A stretch of 64,000 bases of DNA from Rhodocyclales bacterium (GTDB taxonomy: Bacteria > Pseudomonadota > Gammaproteobacteria > Burkholderiales > Rhodocyclaceae), in NCBI GenBank assembly GCA_028292505.1, contig JAQGMF010000010.1, positions 62,001 to 126,000 on the forward strand. Reading direction: 5' to 3'. The position numbers were made by a program, and so were the translations under genes. The notes beneath the pieces are model-generated. The model was not told where the DNA came from, made no database searches, and was given only the letters and a program-made list of their open reading frames with translations. Each line of letters begins with the position of its first letter. The stretch's first letter is position 1. This document shows, in pieces, positions 27,236-35,853 of the stretch.

Positions 27236-27318
27236 CCGTCATTCCCGCGAAAGCGGGAATCCACTCAATGGCACAGGCCTCACGTAGAAGTAGATTCCTG
27301 CCTTCGCGGGAATGACGG
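27236..27318. repeat. dRS3-like repeat doublet
   Basis: ATTCCC-GCGAAAGC-GGGAAT (27241-27260) matches the neisserial dRS3 consensus ATTCCC-N8-GGGAAT. A second unit with one mismatch lies at 27294-27313, and flanking CGTC/GACG makes the pair an overall inverted repeat. A related doublet is at 63763-63849. Units of this type occur in many proteobacteria; in Neisseria they serve as integrase targets. Confidence 0.8.
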
Positions 27319-27474
27319 CTTAGCGTGTTGAGTGTTGAATGGCAAGGTATGCGCACAGCCTGCCCTCAACTTACATTTCCTTTCAAATAGCCGTCGTCAC
27401 AAGCGCGCGCCAACACGTTGTTCGAATCATGGGGCGCGCATTCTGCGCAGGCTCCGCATCTCAGGAGACGAATC

Positions 27475-27777
27475 ATGAACATCGTACGCAGCTTGGTGAC
27501 AGTCAGCCTTCTCGCCTTGTCCGGCTTGGCCGCCGCCCAATCCAATCCTCCCGTCGTAACGCCGCACGAACATGCCATCGTTCGCAGCGACAATCGCGAC
27601 ATCGCACACGAGCGTCATGCACTCGTGCACAGCCGCCACGAACTGCATCGTGCGCAGCGCGCCAGCGATATGAGACGCGTCAAAGAAATCCGCAGACATA
27701 TTCGTCATGAACGCCGCGCGCTGCATCATGAGCGCCTGGAACATCGTCATGACGTGCACGACATGCATCGTGGATAA
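27475..27777 (+). CDS. small exported Arg/His-rich protein, paralogue of the 26860 product
   Basis: A protein of 100 residues. Its signal peptide (LVTVSLLALSGLAAA-QS) is nearly the same as that of the 26860 product, and the mature helix is again highly charged (NRDIAHERHALVHSRHEL) but richer in His and without the strict heptads. CAGGAGA precedes ATG 27475. It is clearly a diverged tandem duplicate, though the dRS3-like doublet lies between the two. Possible roles are metal or acid buffering, or chaperone-like behaviour; none is shown by the sequence. Ended by the terminator at 27795. Confidence 0.74.
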   Translation: MNIVRSLVTVSLLALSGLAAAQSNPPVVTPHEHAIVRSDNRDIAHERHALVHSRHELHRAQRASDMRRVKEIRRHIRHERRALHHERLEHRHDVHDMHRG

Positions 27778-27794
27778 CGATGTATGCAAAAAAA

Positions 27795-27817
27795 ATGGCG
27801 CGGATATTCCGCGCCAT
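27795..27817. terminator. bidirectional intrinsic terminator
   Basis: ATGGCGCGG (27795-27803), loop ATATT, CCGCGCCAT (27809-27817), with an A-run on the left and a T-run on the right. It serves the small protein gene on the plus strand and the pyr operon on the minus strand. Confidence 0.9.
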
Positions 27818-27841
27818 TTTTACGACATATCCAAGACTCTT

Positions 27842-29128
27842 TTACCTGGCTTCGTTCTCGAACATCACGCGCCCTTCAACCAGGGTGTAGCGCACCACGC
27901 CGGGCAGCGATATGCCCAGGAACGGCGTGTTCTTGCCCTGGCTCTTCAGCGAAGCACGCGTTACCAGACGTTCCGCCGCAGCATCGAAGACGCACACGTC
28001 GGCACGTGCACCGACACCGAGATGACCACCCTTGGTGATACCCATGATGCCAGCGGCATCCGAGGTCACACGCGCCAGCGCCTGCATCAGCGGTACCTTG
28101 CTCTCATGTGCCCACTTCAAGGTCAGCGGCAGCAGCAGCTCCAGGCCCGTGGCACCGACTTCGGATTCGCCGAAAGGCATCTGCTTGGCGTCGTCGTCCA
28201 CCGGTGTGTGATCAGAACACACGGCGTTGATGCGCCCGTCGGCCAGTCCGGCGCGCAGAGCTTCACGATCGCGCTGACCTCTTAACGGCGGGTCCATGTG
28301 ACACAACGGGCTGAAATAGCCAATATCCATATCGCATAGATGCAGATAGTGGGCGGCGACATCGCAACTCACGTCGAGGCCATCGGCGCGCGCTTGATCG
28401 ATCAGTGCCAGCCCGGCTGCGGATGACAAGCGCGTAACGTGCAGCTTGGCGCCGGTGGCTTGCGCCAGCTTGAGGTGCGTCGCCAGCGCCACCGTCTCGG
28501 TTTCCACCGGAATACCGGTCAGGCCCAGGCGCGAGGCGACCTCGCCATCATGCGCCATGCCGCCCTTGCCGAGGAACGGGTCGGTCGGTTGTAACCAGAC
28601 ACGGAAACCGAATGTCGCGGCGTATTGCATGGCGCGTAGCAACACCTGCGTGTCCACCAGCGGCGTATTGGCCTGACTGAAAGCGACACAGCCGGCCTCG
28701 ATCAGCTCGGCCATCTCGGTGATGCTTTCGCCCTTGAGTCCGACAGTCAAAGCGCCGATCGGATAGACGTGCGCGCAATTGAGGCTCAGCGCGCGGAAGC
28801 ACAGCATCTCGACCAGACCCGGCTCGTCGAGCGGCGGGTCGGTATCCGGCGGACAAGCGAGGCTGGTCACACCGCCAGCCATCGCAGCCTCCATTTCGGA
28901 CTCCAGCGTGGCGCGGTACTCGAAGCCCGGTTCGCGCAAGCGCGCAGCAAGGTCGATCAAACCGGGCGCGACGACGAGGCCGCTGGCGTCGATTATGCGG
29001 TCTGCATTGAAGTCCGCAGGCGCGGAGCCAACACCAACGACCTTGCCATCGGCGATGAAGACATCGCGCTGCGCGTCGATCTTGTTTGCCGGATCGACGA
29101 GGCGGCCGTTCTGGATGTGTATTTTCAT
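27842..29128 (-). CDS. pyrX: non-catalytic dihydroorotase homologue (PyrX / PyrC')
   Basis: A protein of 428 residues with the full dihydroorotase fold, but the zinc-binding HxH of the family (DLHVHLREPG) reads DLAARLREPG, so both His ligands are gone. TRLSSAAG and CDVAAHYLHL also depart from the catalytic consensus, while CSDHTPVD keeps the Asp. Such inactive copies pair with PyrB in Pseudomonas and many betaproteobacteria, where they are needed for assembly of the aspartate carbamoyltransferase dodecamer. It lies 5 bases after pyrB in the same operon. A separate active PyrC is expected elsewhere. A bidirectional terminator follows. Confidence 0.9.
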   Translation of the reverse strand: MKIHIQNGRLVDPANKIDAQRDVFIADGKVVGVGSAPADFNADRIIDASGLVVAPGLIDLAARLREPGFEYRATLESEMEAAMAGGVTSLACPPDTDPPLDEPGLVEMLCFRALSLNCAHVYPIGALTVGLKGESITEMAELIEAGCVAFSQANTPLVDTQVLLRAMQYAATFGFRVWLQPTDPFLGKGGMAHDGEVASRLGLTGIPVETETVALATHLKLAQATGAKLHVTRLSSAAGLALIDQARADGLDVSCDVAAHYLHLCDMDIGYFSPLCHMDPPLRGQRDREALRAGLADGRINAVCSDHTPVDDDAKQMPFGESEVGATGLELLLPLTLKWAHESKVPLMQALARVTSDAAGIMGITKGGHLGVGARADVCVFDAAAERLVTRASLKSQGKNTPFLGISLPGVVRYTLVEGRVMFENEAR

Positions 29129-29133
29129 TTTTC

Positions 29134-30105
29134 TCAGCCTCCCGCCAGCATGCTCATCACCGCCATGCGCACAGCGATGCCAAAGGTGACCTGCGGCAAT
29201 ATGACAGCATGCTGACCGTCGGCAACCGCCGAATCGATCTCGACGCCACGATTCATCGGGCCGGGGTGCAGGACAATGGCATCCGGCTTGGCCAGTGCCA
29301 ATTTCTCCGGCGTCAGACCCCACACCTTGAAATACTCCTGACTCGATGGCAGCAAGGCGCCCTGCATGCGCTCGTTCTGCAGGCGCAGCATCATGACGAC
29401 ATCGACGCCCTTGAGGCCTTCGTTCATGTCGTGGAAGACACGCACGCCCATGCGTTCGACGCCTGTGGGCAAGAGCGTTTTGGGGCCAATGACACGCACC
29501 TCCGGCACGCCCAGCGTGGTCAGTGCGGCGATTTCGGAGCGCGCCACGCGCGAGTGCAGCACATCGCCAACAACCGCGACGACGAGATTGGTGAAGTCCT
29601 TCTTGTAGTGGCGGATGGTGTACATGTCGAGCAGGCCCTGCGTAGGGTGCGCATGTCTGCCATCGCCGGCATTGACCACCGAGATGTGGTCGCGATTGGT
29701 GGCGTGCAGATGCTCGGCCATGAGGTAAGGCGCGCCGCTCGAGGCGTGACGCACGACGAACATGTCGGCGCCCATCGCACACAGGTTGTCGACCGTGTCG
29801 AGCAGGGTCTCGCCCTTGGTGGTCGAACTGGTCGCCACGTTAAGATTTATGACATCGGCAGATAGACGTTTGGCGGCAATCTCGAAAGTCGTGCGCGTGC
29901 GTGTGCTGTTTTCGAAGAACACGTTGAACACGCTCTTGCCGCGCAGCATCGGCAGTTTTTTGACTTCGCGTTCGGCCACTTCGGTGAAGGGCTCGGCAAT
30001 ATCGAGAATCTGTTCGAGGATTGCTTTCGGCAGCCCATCCAGCGTGAGCAGGTGCTGCAACTCACCGTTCCTCGTTAGCTGCGGGTCATGACCTAACTTA
30101 GGCAT
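29134..30105 (-). CDS. pyrB: aspartate carbamoyltransferase catalytic subunit
   Basis: A protein of 323 residues. It makes carbamoyl-aspartate from carbamoyl phosphate and aspartate, the committed step of pyrimidine synthesis. The carbamoyl-phosphate site [13 protein letters not shown] is intact (about 64-76), as are [18 protein letters not shown] and [11 protein letters not shown]. The gene overlaps the 3' end of pyrR by 8 bases and is followed after 5 bases by pyrX, so all three are translated from one message. No regulatory PyrI is present, consistent with the PyrB-PyrX type of enzyme. Confidence 0.96.
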   Translation of the reverse strand: MPKLGHDPQLTRNGELQHLLTLDGLPKAILEQILDIAEPFTEVAEREVKKLPMLRGKSVFNVFFENSTRTRTTFEIAAKRLSADVINLNVATSSTTKGETLLDTVDNLCAMGADMFVVRHASSGAPYLMAEHLHATNRDHISVVNAGDGRHAHPTQGLLDMYTIRHYKKDFTNLVVAVVGDVLHSRVARSEIAALTTLGVPEVRVIGPKTLLPTGVERMGVRVFHDMNEGLKGVDVVMMLRLQNERMQGALLPSSQEYFKVWGLTPEKLALAKPDAIVLHPGPMNRGVEIDSAVADGQHAVILPQVTFGIAVRMAVMSMLAGG

Positions 30106-30598
30106 TGATGATCCTCAGGGAGAGTTCGCCGGCCTCCGAGCGCGACAAGCGCAGACGGGAGCCGGCAGGCAGGGGTTCGGTCAGCGTGAGCGGGCAGTAG
30201 CGCGGCGAGATCGGCAGCTGACGCTCGCCACGGTCCACCAGCACGGCAAGGTCGACACGGCCGGGGCGGCCGTAGTCGAATAGCTCGTTAAGCGCGGCGC
30301 GGGTGGTGCGGCCGGTATAGAGCACATCATCGACGAGAATCAATGGCCGGCCATCTATGTCAAATGGAATATCGCTCTTGCGCGGCCGTGCGTGCAAGCC
30401 GCGCGAGCCGAAGTCGTCGCGGTAGAACGCCACATCGATTATGCCAAGCGGTTCGGCAATCCCAAGCGCCGCATGCAGCCGTTCGGCCAGCCACACGCCG
30501 CCGGTGTGAATGCCGATCAACGCCGTATCCGGTGTGAGTTGTGGGCGTATCTGCGCGGCGAGTTGCTCGCACAGACCGTTGGCGTCAGGTAGTTCCAT
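30098..30598 (-). CDS. pyrR: PyrR: pyr operon regulator / uracil phosphoribosyltransferase
   Basis: A protein of 166 residues. The PRPP-binding motif [17 protein letters not shown] (about 89-105) is typical of PyrR and type I phosphoribosyltransferases. In Bacillus PyrR binds pyr mRNA to cause attenuation; in proteobacteria its regulatory mechanism is less clear, and I saw no obvious PyrR-binding hairpin with terminator nearby. It starts within the last 14 bases of ruvX and overlaps pyrB by 8 bases, so it lies in the middle of a tight operon yqgE-ruvX-pyrR-pyrB-pyrX. Confidence 0.93.
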   Translation of the reverse strand: MELPDANGLCEQLAAQIRPQLTPDTALIGIHTGGVWLAERLHAALGIAEPLGIIDVAFYRDDFGSRGLHARPRKSDIPFDIDGRPLILVDDVLYTGRTTRAALNELFDYGRPGRVDLAVLVDRGERQLPISPRYCPLTLTEPLPAGSRLRLSRSEAGELSLRIINA

Positions 30599-31028
30599 GA
30601 TGTGAGTCCAAGGTGCTGTCCAGATAGCTCTGCAGGATACGCTGCGCAGCGACGGCGTCGAGTAGGCGTTTGCGCTCGCGCCAGTCGGAGAATTTTCCAC
30701 CCGCCTGCCTGAGCATTTCTTCCGCCTCGGCGGAGCTCAGCGTTTCATCGAAGAATTTTACCGGCAGCGAAAAGCGCCCGTTCAACTGATTGGCAAAACG
30801 GCGACAGCGTGGCGCCAGCGTATGCTCGCTGCCGTCTTCGGTATTGGGCATGCCGACCACCAGGGTCGCGGGTTTCCATTCGGCAATCAGCTTTGCAATC
30901 TCGCTGAAACGCACGTCATTCGCTTCGCTGTGAATCACCGTCAGGGGCTGCGCCAGACCGCTCTCCGTTTCGCCAACGGCAACCCCGATGCGCGCGGTGC
31001 CGAAGTCGAAACCAAGCAGTGTGCTCAT
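30585..31028 (-). CDS. ruvX: RuvX/YqgF, putative pre-16S rRNA nuclease
   Basis: A protein of 147 residues of the YqgF family (RNase H fold). Motifs seen are [14 protein letters not shown] at the N-terminus, [13 protein letters not shown] in the middle and [15 protein letters not shown] near 100, with Asp/Glu metal ligands present. YqgF is essential in E. coli and takes part in 16S rRNA 5'-end maturation. ATG 31028 overlaps nothing upstream and gives the family length; the open frame to 31169 is not needed. Between yqgE (15-base gap) and pyrR (14-base overlap). Confidence 0.93.
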   Translation of the reverse strand: MSTLLGFDFGTARIGVAVGETESGLAQPLTVIHSEANDVRFSEIAKLIAEWKPATLVVGMPNTEDGSEHTLAPRCRRFANQLNGRFSLPVKFFDETLSSAEAEEMLRQAGGKFSDWRERKRLLDAVAAQRILQSYLDSTLDSHHGTT

Positions 31029-31042
31029 TGCCGCGTCATCCC

Positions 31043-31603
31043 CTAAGCGTGCCCCGCCACATCGGAAAGGTTGGTGAAATCCACGCCGAGCAGATGCATC
31101 GCCGCGGACAGGCGTTCTTCCGGCGGCAGCTCGAAGATGATCTGCGCGTCTGCCGGCACCGTGAGCCAAGCGTTCTGCGCCAGCTCTTCCTCCAGCTGGC
31201 CCGCGCCCCAGCCCGAATAGCCAAGGGTGATCAACACTTCGGCCGGCTCGCCGAGACTGCCGAGCGCCTGCAGGATGTCCTTGGAACTGGTCAGCGCAAT
31301 GTCATCGTTAACCTTGAGACTGGATTGCCACTCGCCGATCGGGCGATGCAGTACGAAGCCACGATCGGTCTGCACGGGCCCACCGAAATACACCGGCGCC
31401 TCGCCGACGGCCTTGGCATCGAGCGGAATATCGACACGTTCGAAAAGACCTTCGACCGTCAGATCGATCGGTCGGTTGATCACAACACCCAGCGCGCCGT
31501 CGTCATTGTGCTCGGCCACATAGACGAGAGAGCGGGAAAAATCGGGGTCCTGCATCGCAGGCATAGCGATCAGGAAATGATGGGTGAGATTGATGTTTTG
31601 CAC
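31043..31603 (-). CDS. YqgE/AlgH family protein
   Basis: A protein of 186 residues from GTG 31603. The YqgE start [19 protein letters not shown] and the core [26 protein letters not shown] and [17 protein letters not shown] are all present. AlgH was named as an alginate regulator in Pseudomonas, but the family's molecular role is unsettled. It heads the yqgE-ruvX-pyr operon, as usual in proteobacteria. The open frame reaches TTG 31735 with low-complexity sequence that the family lacks, so I reject that start. Confidence 0.9.
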   Translation of the reverse strand: MQNINLTHHFLIAMPAMQDPDFSRSLVYVAEHNDDGALGVVINRPIDLTVEGLFERVDIPLDAKAVGEAPVYFGGPVQTDRGFVLHRPIGEWQSSLKVNDDIALTSSKDILQALGSLGEPAEVLITLGYSGWGAGQLEEELAQNAWLTVPADAQIIFELPPEERLSAAMHLLGVDFTNLSDVAGHA

Positions 31604-31749
31604 GTGCGTATTGTAGCTGGATTGTTTCTTGTTGGCCCAGCCCTGACGCCCGCCGGATGGTTTGGCGGCCCCTGGCTGTGCTCGGGATTTAGCCGAACGC
31701 GCAGTCAATTGCAGGGCGCCGCTGGCGCGCTTCAAATCGGCGCGAGCTT

Positions 31750-31856
31750 AGAACCCGCAAAGGAATGGAGCGGGCAAGTGGCTGGCGCGCAGAGCGGTGC
31801 TCGGGCGAGCGAGCCCTCTTTTACCCACGCGTGCGGAGCCCATTCCTTTACGCGCT
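31750..31856. repeat. copy 2 of the undescribed 107-122 bp element
   Basis: The arms GAACCCGCAAAGGAATGG (31750-31767) and CCATTCCTTTACGCGCTC (31839-31856) pair with 15 of 18 matches. Compared with copy 1 (25041-25162), base pairs in the inner half of the stem have changed on both sides (CAAAATGG/CCATTTTG becomes AGGAATGG/CCATTCCT), so pairing is kept. The middle shares GTGGCTG, GCGCAGAGC, GTGCT and GCGAGCGAGCC. The right arm includes the stop codon of the response-regulator gene (31848-31850). Confidence 0.75.
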
Positions 31857-32231
31857 CTCAGGGCGAACTTTTTTCACGGCCTCCATCAATGCGTCGAAGA
31901 GAAAGGGTTTGACGAGATAGTCGTCGGCACCCGCCGCGAGGGCCTTGCCAATGTATTCATCGTCGCCATTGCCGCTTTGCACGATCACCGGCAGTGCCTT
32001 GCGGTGCTGGTGCGCGCGCACAGCACGCAGCACCTCGAAACCGTCCACATTCGGCATCATCAGATCCAGCACAATGACATCCACACGCTGTGCAGGATCG
32101 TCAAGCATTTCGATGGCCTTGGCACCGCTCGAACACAGCGTTACTTCATAGGGCTGCGCGTAGAAGAAAGCCTTGAAAAGCGCGAGATTGATCGGCTCGT
32201 CGTCGACGGCGAGAATATGACAAATGCTCAT
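31848..32231 (-). CDS. single-domain response regulator (REC)
   Basis: A protein of 127 residues consisting only of a receiver domain. The acidic pocket is in HILAVDDEPIN, the phosphorylated Asp in VIVLDLMMPNVDG (about 54) and the conserved Lys in DDYLVKPF (about 109). There is no output domain, so it probably relays phosphate or binds a partner. Its start overlaps the kinase stop by four bases (ATGA), so it is translationally coupled and is the likely partner of that kinase. The last codons and the stop lie within the right arm of the repeat element. Confidence 0.92.
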   Translation of the reverse strand: MSICHILAVDDEPINLALFKAFFYAQPYEVTLCSSGAKAIEMLDDPAQRVDVIVLDLMMPNVDGFEVLRAVRAHQHRKALPVIVQSGNGDDEYIGKALAAGADDYLVKPFLFDALMEAVKKVRPESA

Positions 32232-34873
32232 GCTTTGATCCCGCCAGGCAGCAGTACTTCGAACGAAGCACCGCCCTGCGCATTATTGAATGCGCGTATC
32301 CGGCCGCGATGATGGACGAGGATGTCGCGGCAGATCGACAGGCCGAGCCCGGTGCCGCCGGCGCCTGACCGCGTGCGCGTGCTCTGCACAAACTTGTCGA
32401 AGATCGACTCCAACTCGTCGCCCGGAATGCCGCAACCATTGTCACTAACCACCAGGCGCAACACTTCCTCGTCTGCGTCGAGCCCAAGCACATCTCCACC
32501 AACGGCAGTCATGTCAACACATATGACATTGCCATCTGGTGAGTAGCGGATTGAGTTTGCCAGCAAGTTCCTGATCACCTGACCGATGCGGATAGGGTCG
32601 GCGAACAGCATTGGCAACACGCCATTCGATGTGACCTGCAGCCGCAGGTTCTTCTGTCGGGCGAGCGGCTCCAATTCGGCCACATTGCTATCGACCAGCG
32701 CTGCCGGCTCGATGCGCTGGGGATGGAAAGACATCATGCCGCTTTCAAGTTTGGAGGTGTCGAGCAGGTCGTTGAGCAAGCTCAAGAGCCGCGTCGCGCT
32801 CTGGTTGATTGCCACGAAATATGCATTCAACATTTCATGTGGCGCCGTGGCATCGAGCCTGCGTCCCATGTCGGCGAAACCGATGATGCCGTGCATCGGC
32901 GTGCGCATCTCGTGCGAGATATTCGCCAGGAAAGTGTTCTTGGCGATATTGGCGTCTTCGGCTTGCTGCCTCGCCAGTTCAAGATTCTGCGTGCGCTCGG
33001 CAACCCGTTGTTCGAGCAGGTCATGCTCTGCCTTGAGTTCGATTTCCAGGTGCTTGCGCGGCGTGATGTCTTTGAAGGTACCGAGCACCCGCGTCGGCAC
33101 GCCACTCTCGCTGCGCTCCATCACTTCGCCGCGCGCGAGCACCCAGGTCCAGCCGCCATCGCGACGACGCAAGCGGTATTCGGACGCGACGAAGCTGCGC
33201 TGACCGGCGACGAGCGCAGCGATCGCCGCCGACAGTGCACCCCGGTCCTCAAGATGCACCATCTCCTCGAAAACGCTCGCGACCGGCAGGCTGAATTCCG
33301 TCGCGTTAGTCGCGGTTTCGCCAGTGAGTTGCCCCCAGCGCACGTCCAGCTTGACGACGTTGCCAGGAACGTTCCAGTCCCACCAACTCATGTCGCCGCC
33401 ATGCAAGGCCAGTTCAAGGCGTTTCTCGCTCTGTTCGATTTCGGAGAGATCGCGCAATACACCGGCGGCTTGCGAAGGCCGACCGTCATGCCGGTACTCG
33501 ACGACTCCGCCGTAAAGCCCGAGCGTGATCCAGTGTCCATCCTGGTGGCGCAAGCGCAAGGGCAACTCGATGGAGACGTGCTGCCCGATAGCCATAGCTT
33601 GAAACGCATCGACGACGCTGGCGCGGTCATCAACGTGCATCAGTTCGAGCCAAGCATCCATGGTCGATGGCCCTTGCGGGTAGCCGGTGATCTTCTGCCA
33701 GCTGGCGTTGAGGTACAGCGCCGCGCCGGTCAACTCGGCGATCCACATCGACAGGCCGCCGCCGATCAGTGCGAGACGCAAGCGATGACGCGCTTTCTCC
33801 GCTTCGCGCGCCTGATGCTTACGCGCCTCGAATGCCAAAAGGATAGCCATTGTGGCCAGTACGAAGACGACGCACACGCACACCGCAGCAAGCACAGTCA
33901 GCTCGCGCGTGCGTGCGACCGCGGCATGCAATTGCCCCATCGGCACTTTCGATATCAGCGTCACGCCACGAAACTGGCCGTCTCCCGGACGAAAACCAGC
34001 AAGTGCTGGCGAGCGCGGCGGGTCCACGCGCGCGAGGGTCCATAGACCCGATGGCGTGGTGATTTGCGCAGTGGCAGCGGCCCTTGCCGCTTCAGCTATG
34101 CGTGGCTCGGCAACATCGAGACGCGCATCGGGGCGACCGAGCTGGAATCCCCATTCAAGTTCGGGCCGTGGCCCCTTCAGCCAGAAGCCTTCGTGGTCCA
34201 CCATCCACAATGGAGTCGCACCGGGCACGGCCGTCCTGAACATCGGCGCCAACTCATCAACGGCAATGTTCAGCACCAGCATCGCGGCAAGTCTGCCATC
34301 GGCGGAACGTAGTGGCGTCGACACGCGCAGCGTGGAGACATAGGGTTCCTCGATCTTGCCATTCTCCACATTGAGGTCGTTGCGCGAGAAGAAGACCTTA
34401 CCCTCGGGCAGATCGCGCGCCTGGCTGAAGAAGTAACGCGAGGATTTGTCCTGCAGCTCGCCTTCCGGTACGCGTATGGCATAGCCTTTCTTGAGATTCA
34501 GGCGCAAACGCTCAATGCCATTGGCATCTATCAGGCGTACCTTTTCGTAGGAAATGCCGGTCTCCGCCAGAATCGCGCCCACTTCGGCGAAGCGTTCCAG
34601 CGCAGCAGGCGAAAAGCTGCGCGCAGCCTCGCGTGCCGAGGCTGTGCGCGATAGCGAGATGATGTCGTCAACGGGAATGCCAAGACTACGTTGCAGCGAC
34701 TCTGCGCGACGCAAGGCACGCTGCATTTCACCAATGCGGATGGGTGCCAGCGCTTGTTCTTCGAGAAGTCTATCGAGAAATATCGCCGCACCGGCGGTCA
34801 ACGCCACCGGCGCCAGCGAGATCCATAGCAGGCGACGCCAGTTTGCAAGAAGTGACTGCAAATTCATGAGCAT
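32228..34873 (-). CDS. membrane sensor histidine kinase with periplasmic sensor and two PAS domains
   Basis: A protein of 881 residues. Helix 1 (about 13-33) and helix 2 (about 330-350, CVCVVFVLATMAILLAFEA) bracket a large periplasmic region resembling a dCACHE sensor. Two PAS domains follow in the cytoplasm (about 370-490 and 495-615), then a coiled coil. HisKA has NISHEMRTPMHGIIGF (His near 655). The ATPase domain has VVSDNGCGIPGDE and GTGLGLSI. The start is ATG 34873; GTG 34906 or ATG 34867 are alternatives. It overlaps the receiver gene by 4 bases. The ligand is unknown. Confidence 0.93.
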   Translation of the reverse strand: MLMNLQSLLANWRRLLWISLAPVALTAGAAIFLDRLLEEQALAPIRIGEMQRALRRAESLQRSLGIPVDDIISLSRTASAREAARSFSPAALERFAEVGAILAETGISYEKVRLIDANGIERLRLNLKKGYAIRVPEGELQDKSSRYFFSQARDLPEGKVFFSRNDLNVENGKIEEPYVSTLRVSTPLRSADGRLAAMLVLNIAVDELAPMFRTAVPGATPLWMVDHEGFWLKGPRPELEWGFQLGRPDARLDVAEPRIAEAARAAATAQITTPSGLWTLARVDPPRSPALAGFRPGDGQFRGVTLISKVPMGQLHAAVARTRELTVLAAVCVCVVFVLATMAILLAFEARKHQAREAEKARHRLRLALIGGGLSMWIAELTGAALYLNASWQKITGYPQGPSTMDAWLELMHVDDRASVVDAFQAMAIGQHVSIELPLRLRHQDGHWITLGLYGGVVEYRHDGRPSQAAGVLRDLSEIEQSEKRLELALHGGDMSWWDWNVPGNVVKLDVRWGQLTGETATNATEFSLPVASVFEEMVHLEDRGALSAAIAALVAGQRSFVASEYRLRRRDGGWTWVLARGEVMERSESGVPTRVLGTFKDITPRKHLEIELKAEHDLLEQRVAERTQNLELARQQAEDANIAKNTFLANISHEMRTPMHGIIGFADMGRRLDATAPHEMLNAYFVAINQSATRLLSLLNDLLDTSKLESGMMSFHPQRIEPAALVDSNVAELEPLARQKNLRLQVTSNGVLPMLFADPIRIGQVIRNLLANSIRYSPDGNVICVDMTAVGGDVLGLDADEEVLRLVVSDNGCGIPGDELESIFDKFVQSTRTRSGAGGTGLGLSICRDILVHHRGRIRAFNNAQGGASFEVLLPGGIKA

Positions 34874-35299
34874 GAGCTTGTCGCTGCGCGGCCGACATAC
34901 CGCCACAACGCGATCAGTGGGGATAAAGTTTCTTCAGGAAACTCGCGAATAATAATTTGGCGGCAAGGTCAGCGTCCTACGCCACGCGTGACGATCCGCC
35001 GAGCAATGATGCGCCGCGATGAAAGCTTTCCATGCGTTGAATTGCTGTTGAAAAACAGCTTTCCAAACACGCATTGATGCTCGATGATTTATTCGAAATG
35101 AATACAAATGCGGCTACCAGTTGGCCAAAGCTTTCGATGGCGTGCTGGCGATGTCCGTCAGCTAGCAGACTGGAACCGGTTGCTACGTGCGGAGGAGAGG
35201 AAGGGGCGCAGGCGGCAGCGCCTGCGATAAGTCGATAAGTTGTAAACACACTCGACATGCAAGCAAAAGCGCTTGCATGTCCCAAACCTTGCGCTGGAA
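34874..35299. other. 426-base gap without a recognised gene
   Basis: The space lies upstream of the kinase and downstream of the HiPIP gene on the same strand. A hairpin at 35256-35279 (CATGCAAGC, 6-base loop, GCTTGCATG) follows the HiPIP stop and may be a weak terminator, as it lacks a T-run. The rest should hold the kinase promoter. The open frames seen here have no supporting start or composition. Confidence 0.5.
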
Positions 35300-35602
35300 T
35301 CAGCCCTTCTTGGCCCACGCCATGCACCAGCCCTTGACCGATACCGTCTTGCCGCCGAAGGCGGCACATGGCCCGTTCGACTCGCCCGACTTGCCGGAAT
35401 ACTGCACACAGGTGGCGCAAACGCTGCCGGGCTTGTAGCTGGCGTACTTGACCTTGTCCACCTTATGGACGTCGTCCCGGTAGCCGAGCGCTTGCGCAGT
35501 CGGATCACTTTCAGTCAATTGTTCGGCGCAGGCCGAGCGGGTTGCCAGCATGCCAGCGGTGGCTATGGGAATAAACGTGATGAAACGGCGGCGATTCAAC
35601 AT
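35300..35602 (-). CDS. high-potential iron-sulphur protein (HiPIP)
   Basis: A protein of 100 residues: a small periplasmic 4Fe-4S electron carrier. A Tat signal (NRRRFITFIPIATAGMLATRSACA) fits export of a folded cofactor protein. The cluster ligands are in CATCVQYSG, GPCAAFGG and KGWCMAW, with usual HiPIP spacing. ATG 35602 follows AAGGAG with 9-base spacing. HiPIPs pass electrons between the bc1 complex and terminal oxidases or photosynthetic reaction centres; no such partner gene is nearby. Single gene. Confidence 0.92.
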   Translation of the reverse strand: MLNRRRFITFIPIATAGMLATRSACAEQLTESDPTAQALGYRDDVHKVDKVKYASYKPGSVCATCVQYSGKSGESNGPCAAFGGKTVSVKGWCMAWAKKG

Positions 35603-35760
35603 GGCGGAAAACTCCTTTAGCCAGAGACGGGATGTCTGTGTGCGCAAAAGATTAACGTATCGTTGCTCCAGCGTGCATCGAAAATGTGTACCAAATCTTT
35701 ACAGCCCGATTTCAAGCTGATTTCGCACGCGCGCATGGCAGCGCAGCCGACCACGTAGCC

Positions 35761-35766
35761 TATAAT
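35761..35766 (+). promoter_or_regulatory. probable -10 element upstream of the RNase II-family gene
   Basis: TATAAT lies 88 bases before the start codon at 35854 in the divergent spacer. No clear -35 hexamer is visible, so this is tentative. Confidence 0.4.
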
Positions 35767-35853
35767 CCCCGGCTCCGCGTCGCGTGCCTACGCCGGATTG
35801 CGGTTGTGTAGTAGGTCGTCCAGGGCGCAGCACCACAATGGAATTGGAATCAG

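Noticed and set aside
31604..31735. N-terminal extension of YqgE to TTG 31735
   Set aside because: Low-complexity Ala/Lys sequence not present in the family; GTG 31603 gives the normal length.
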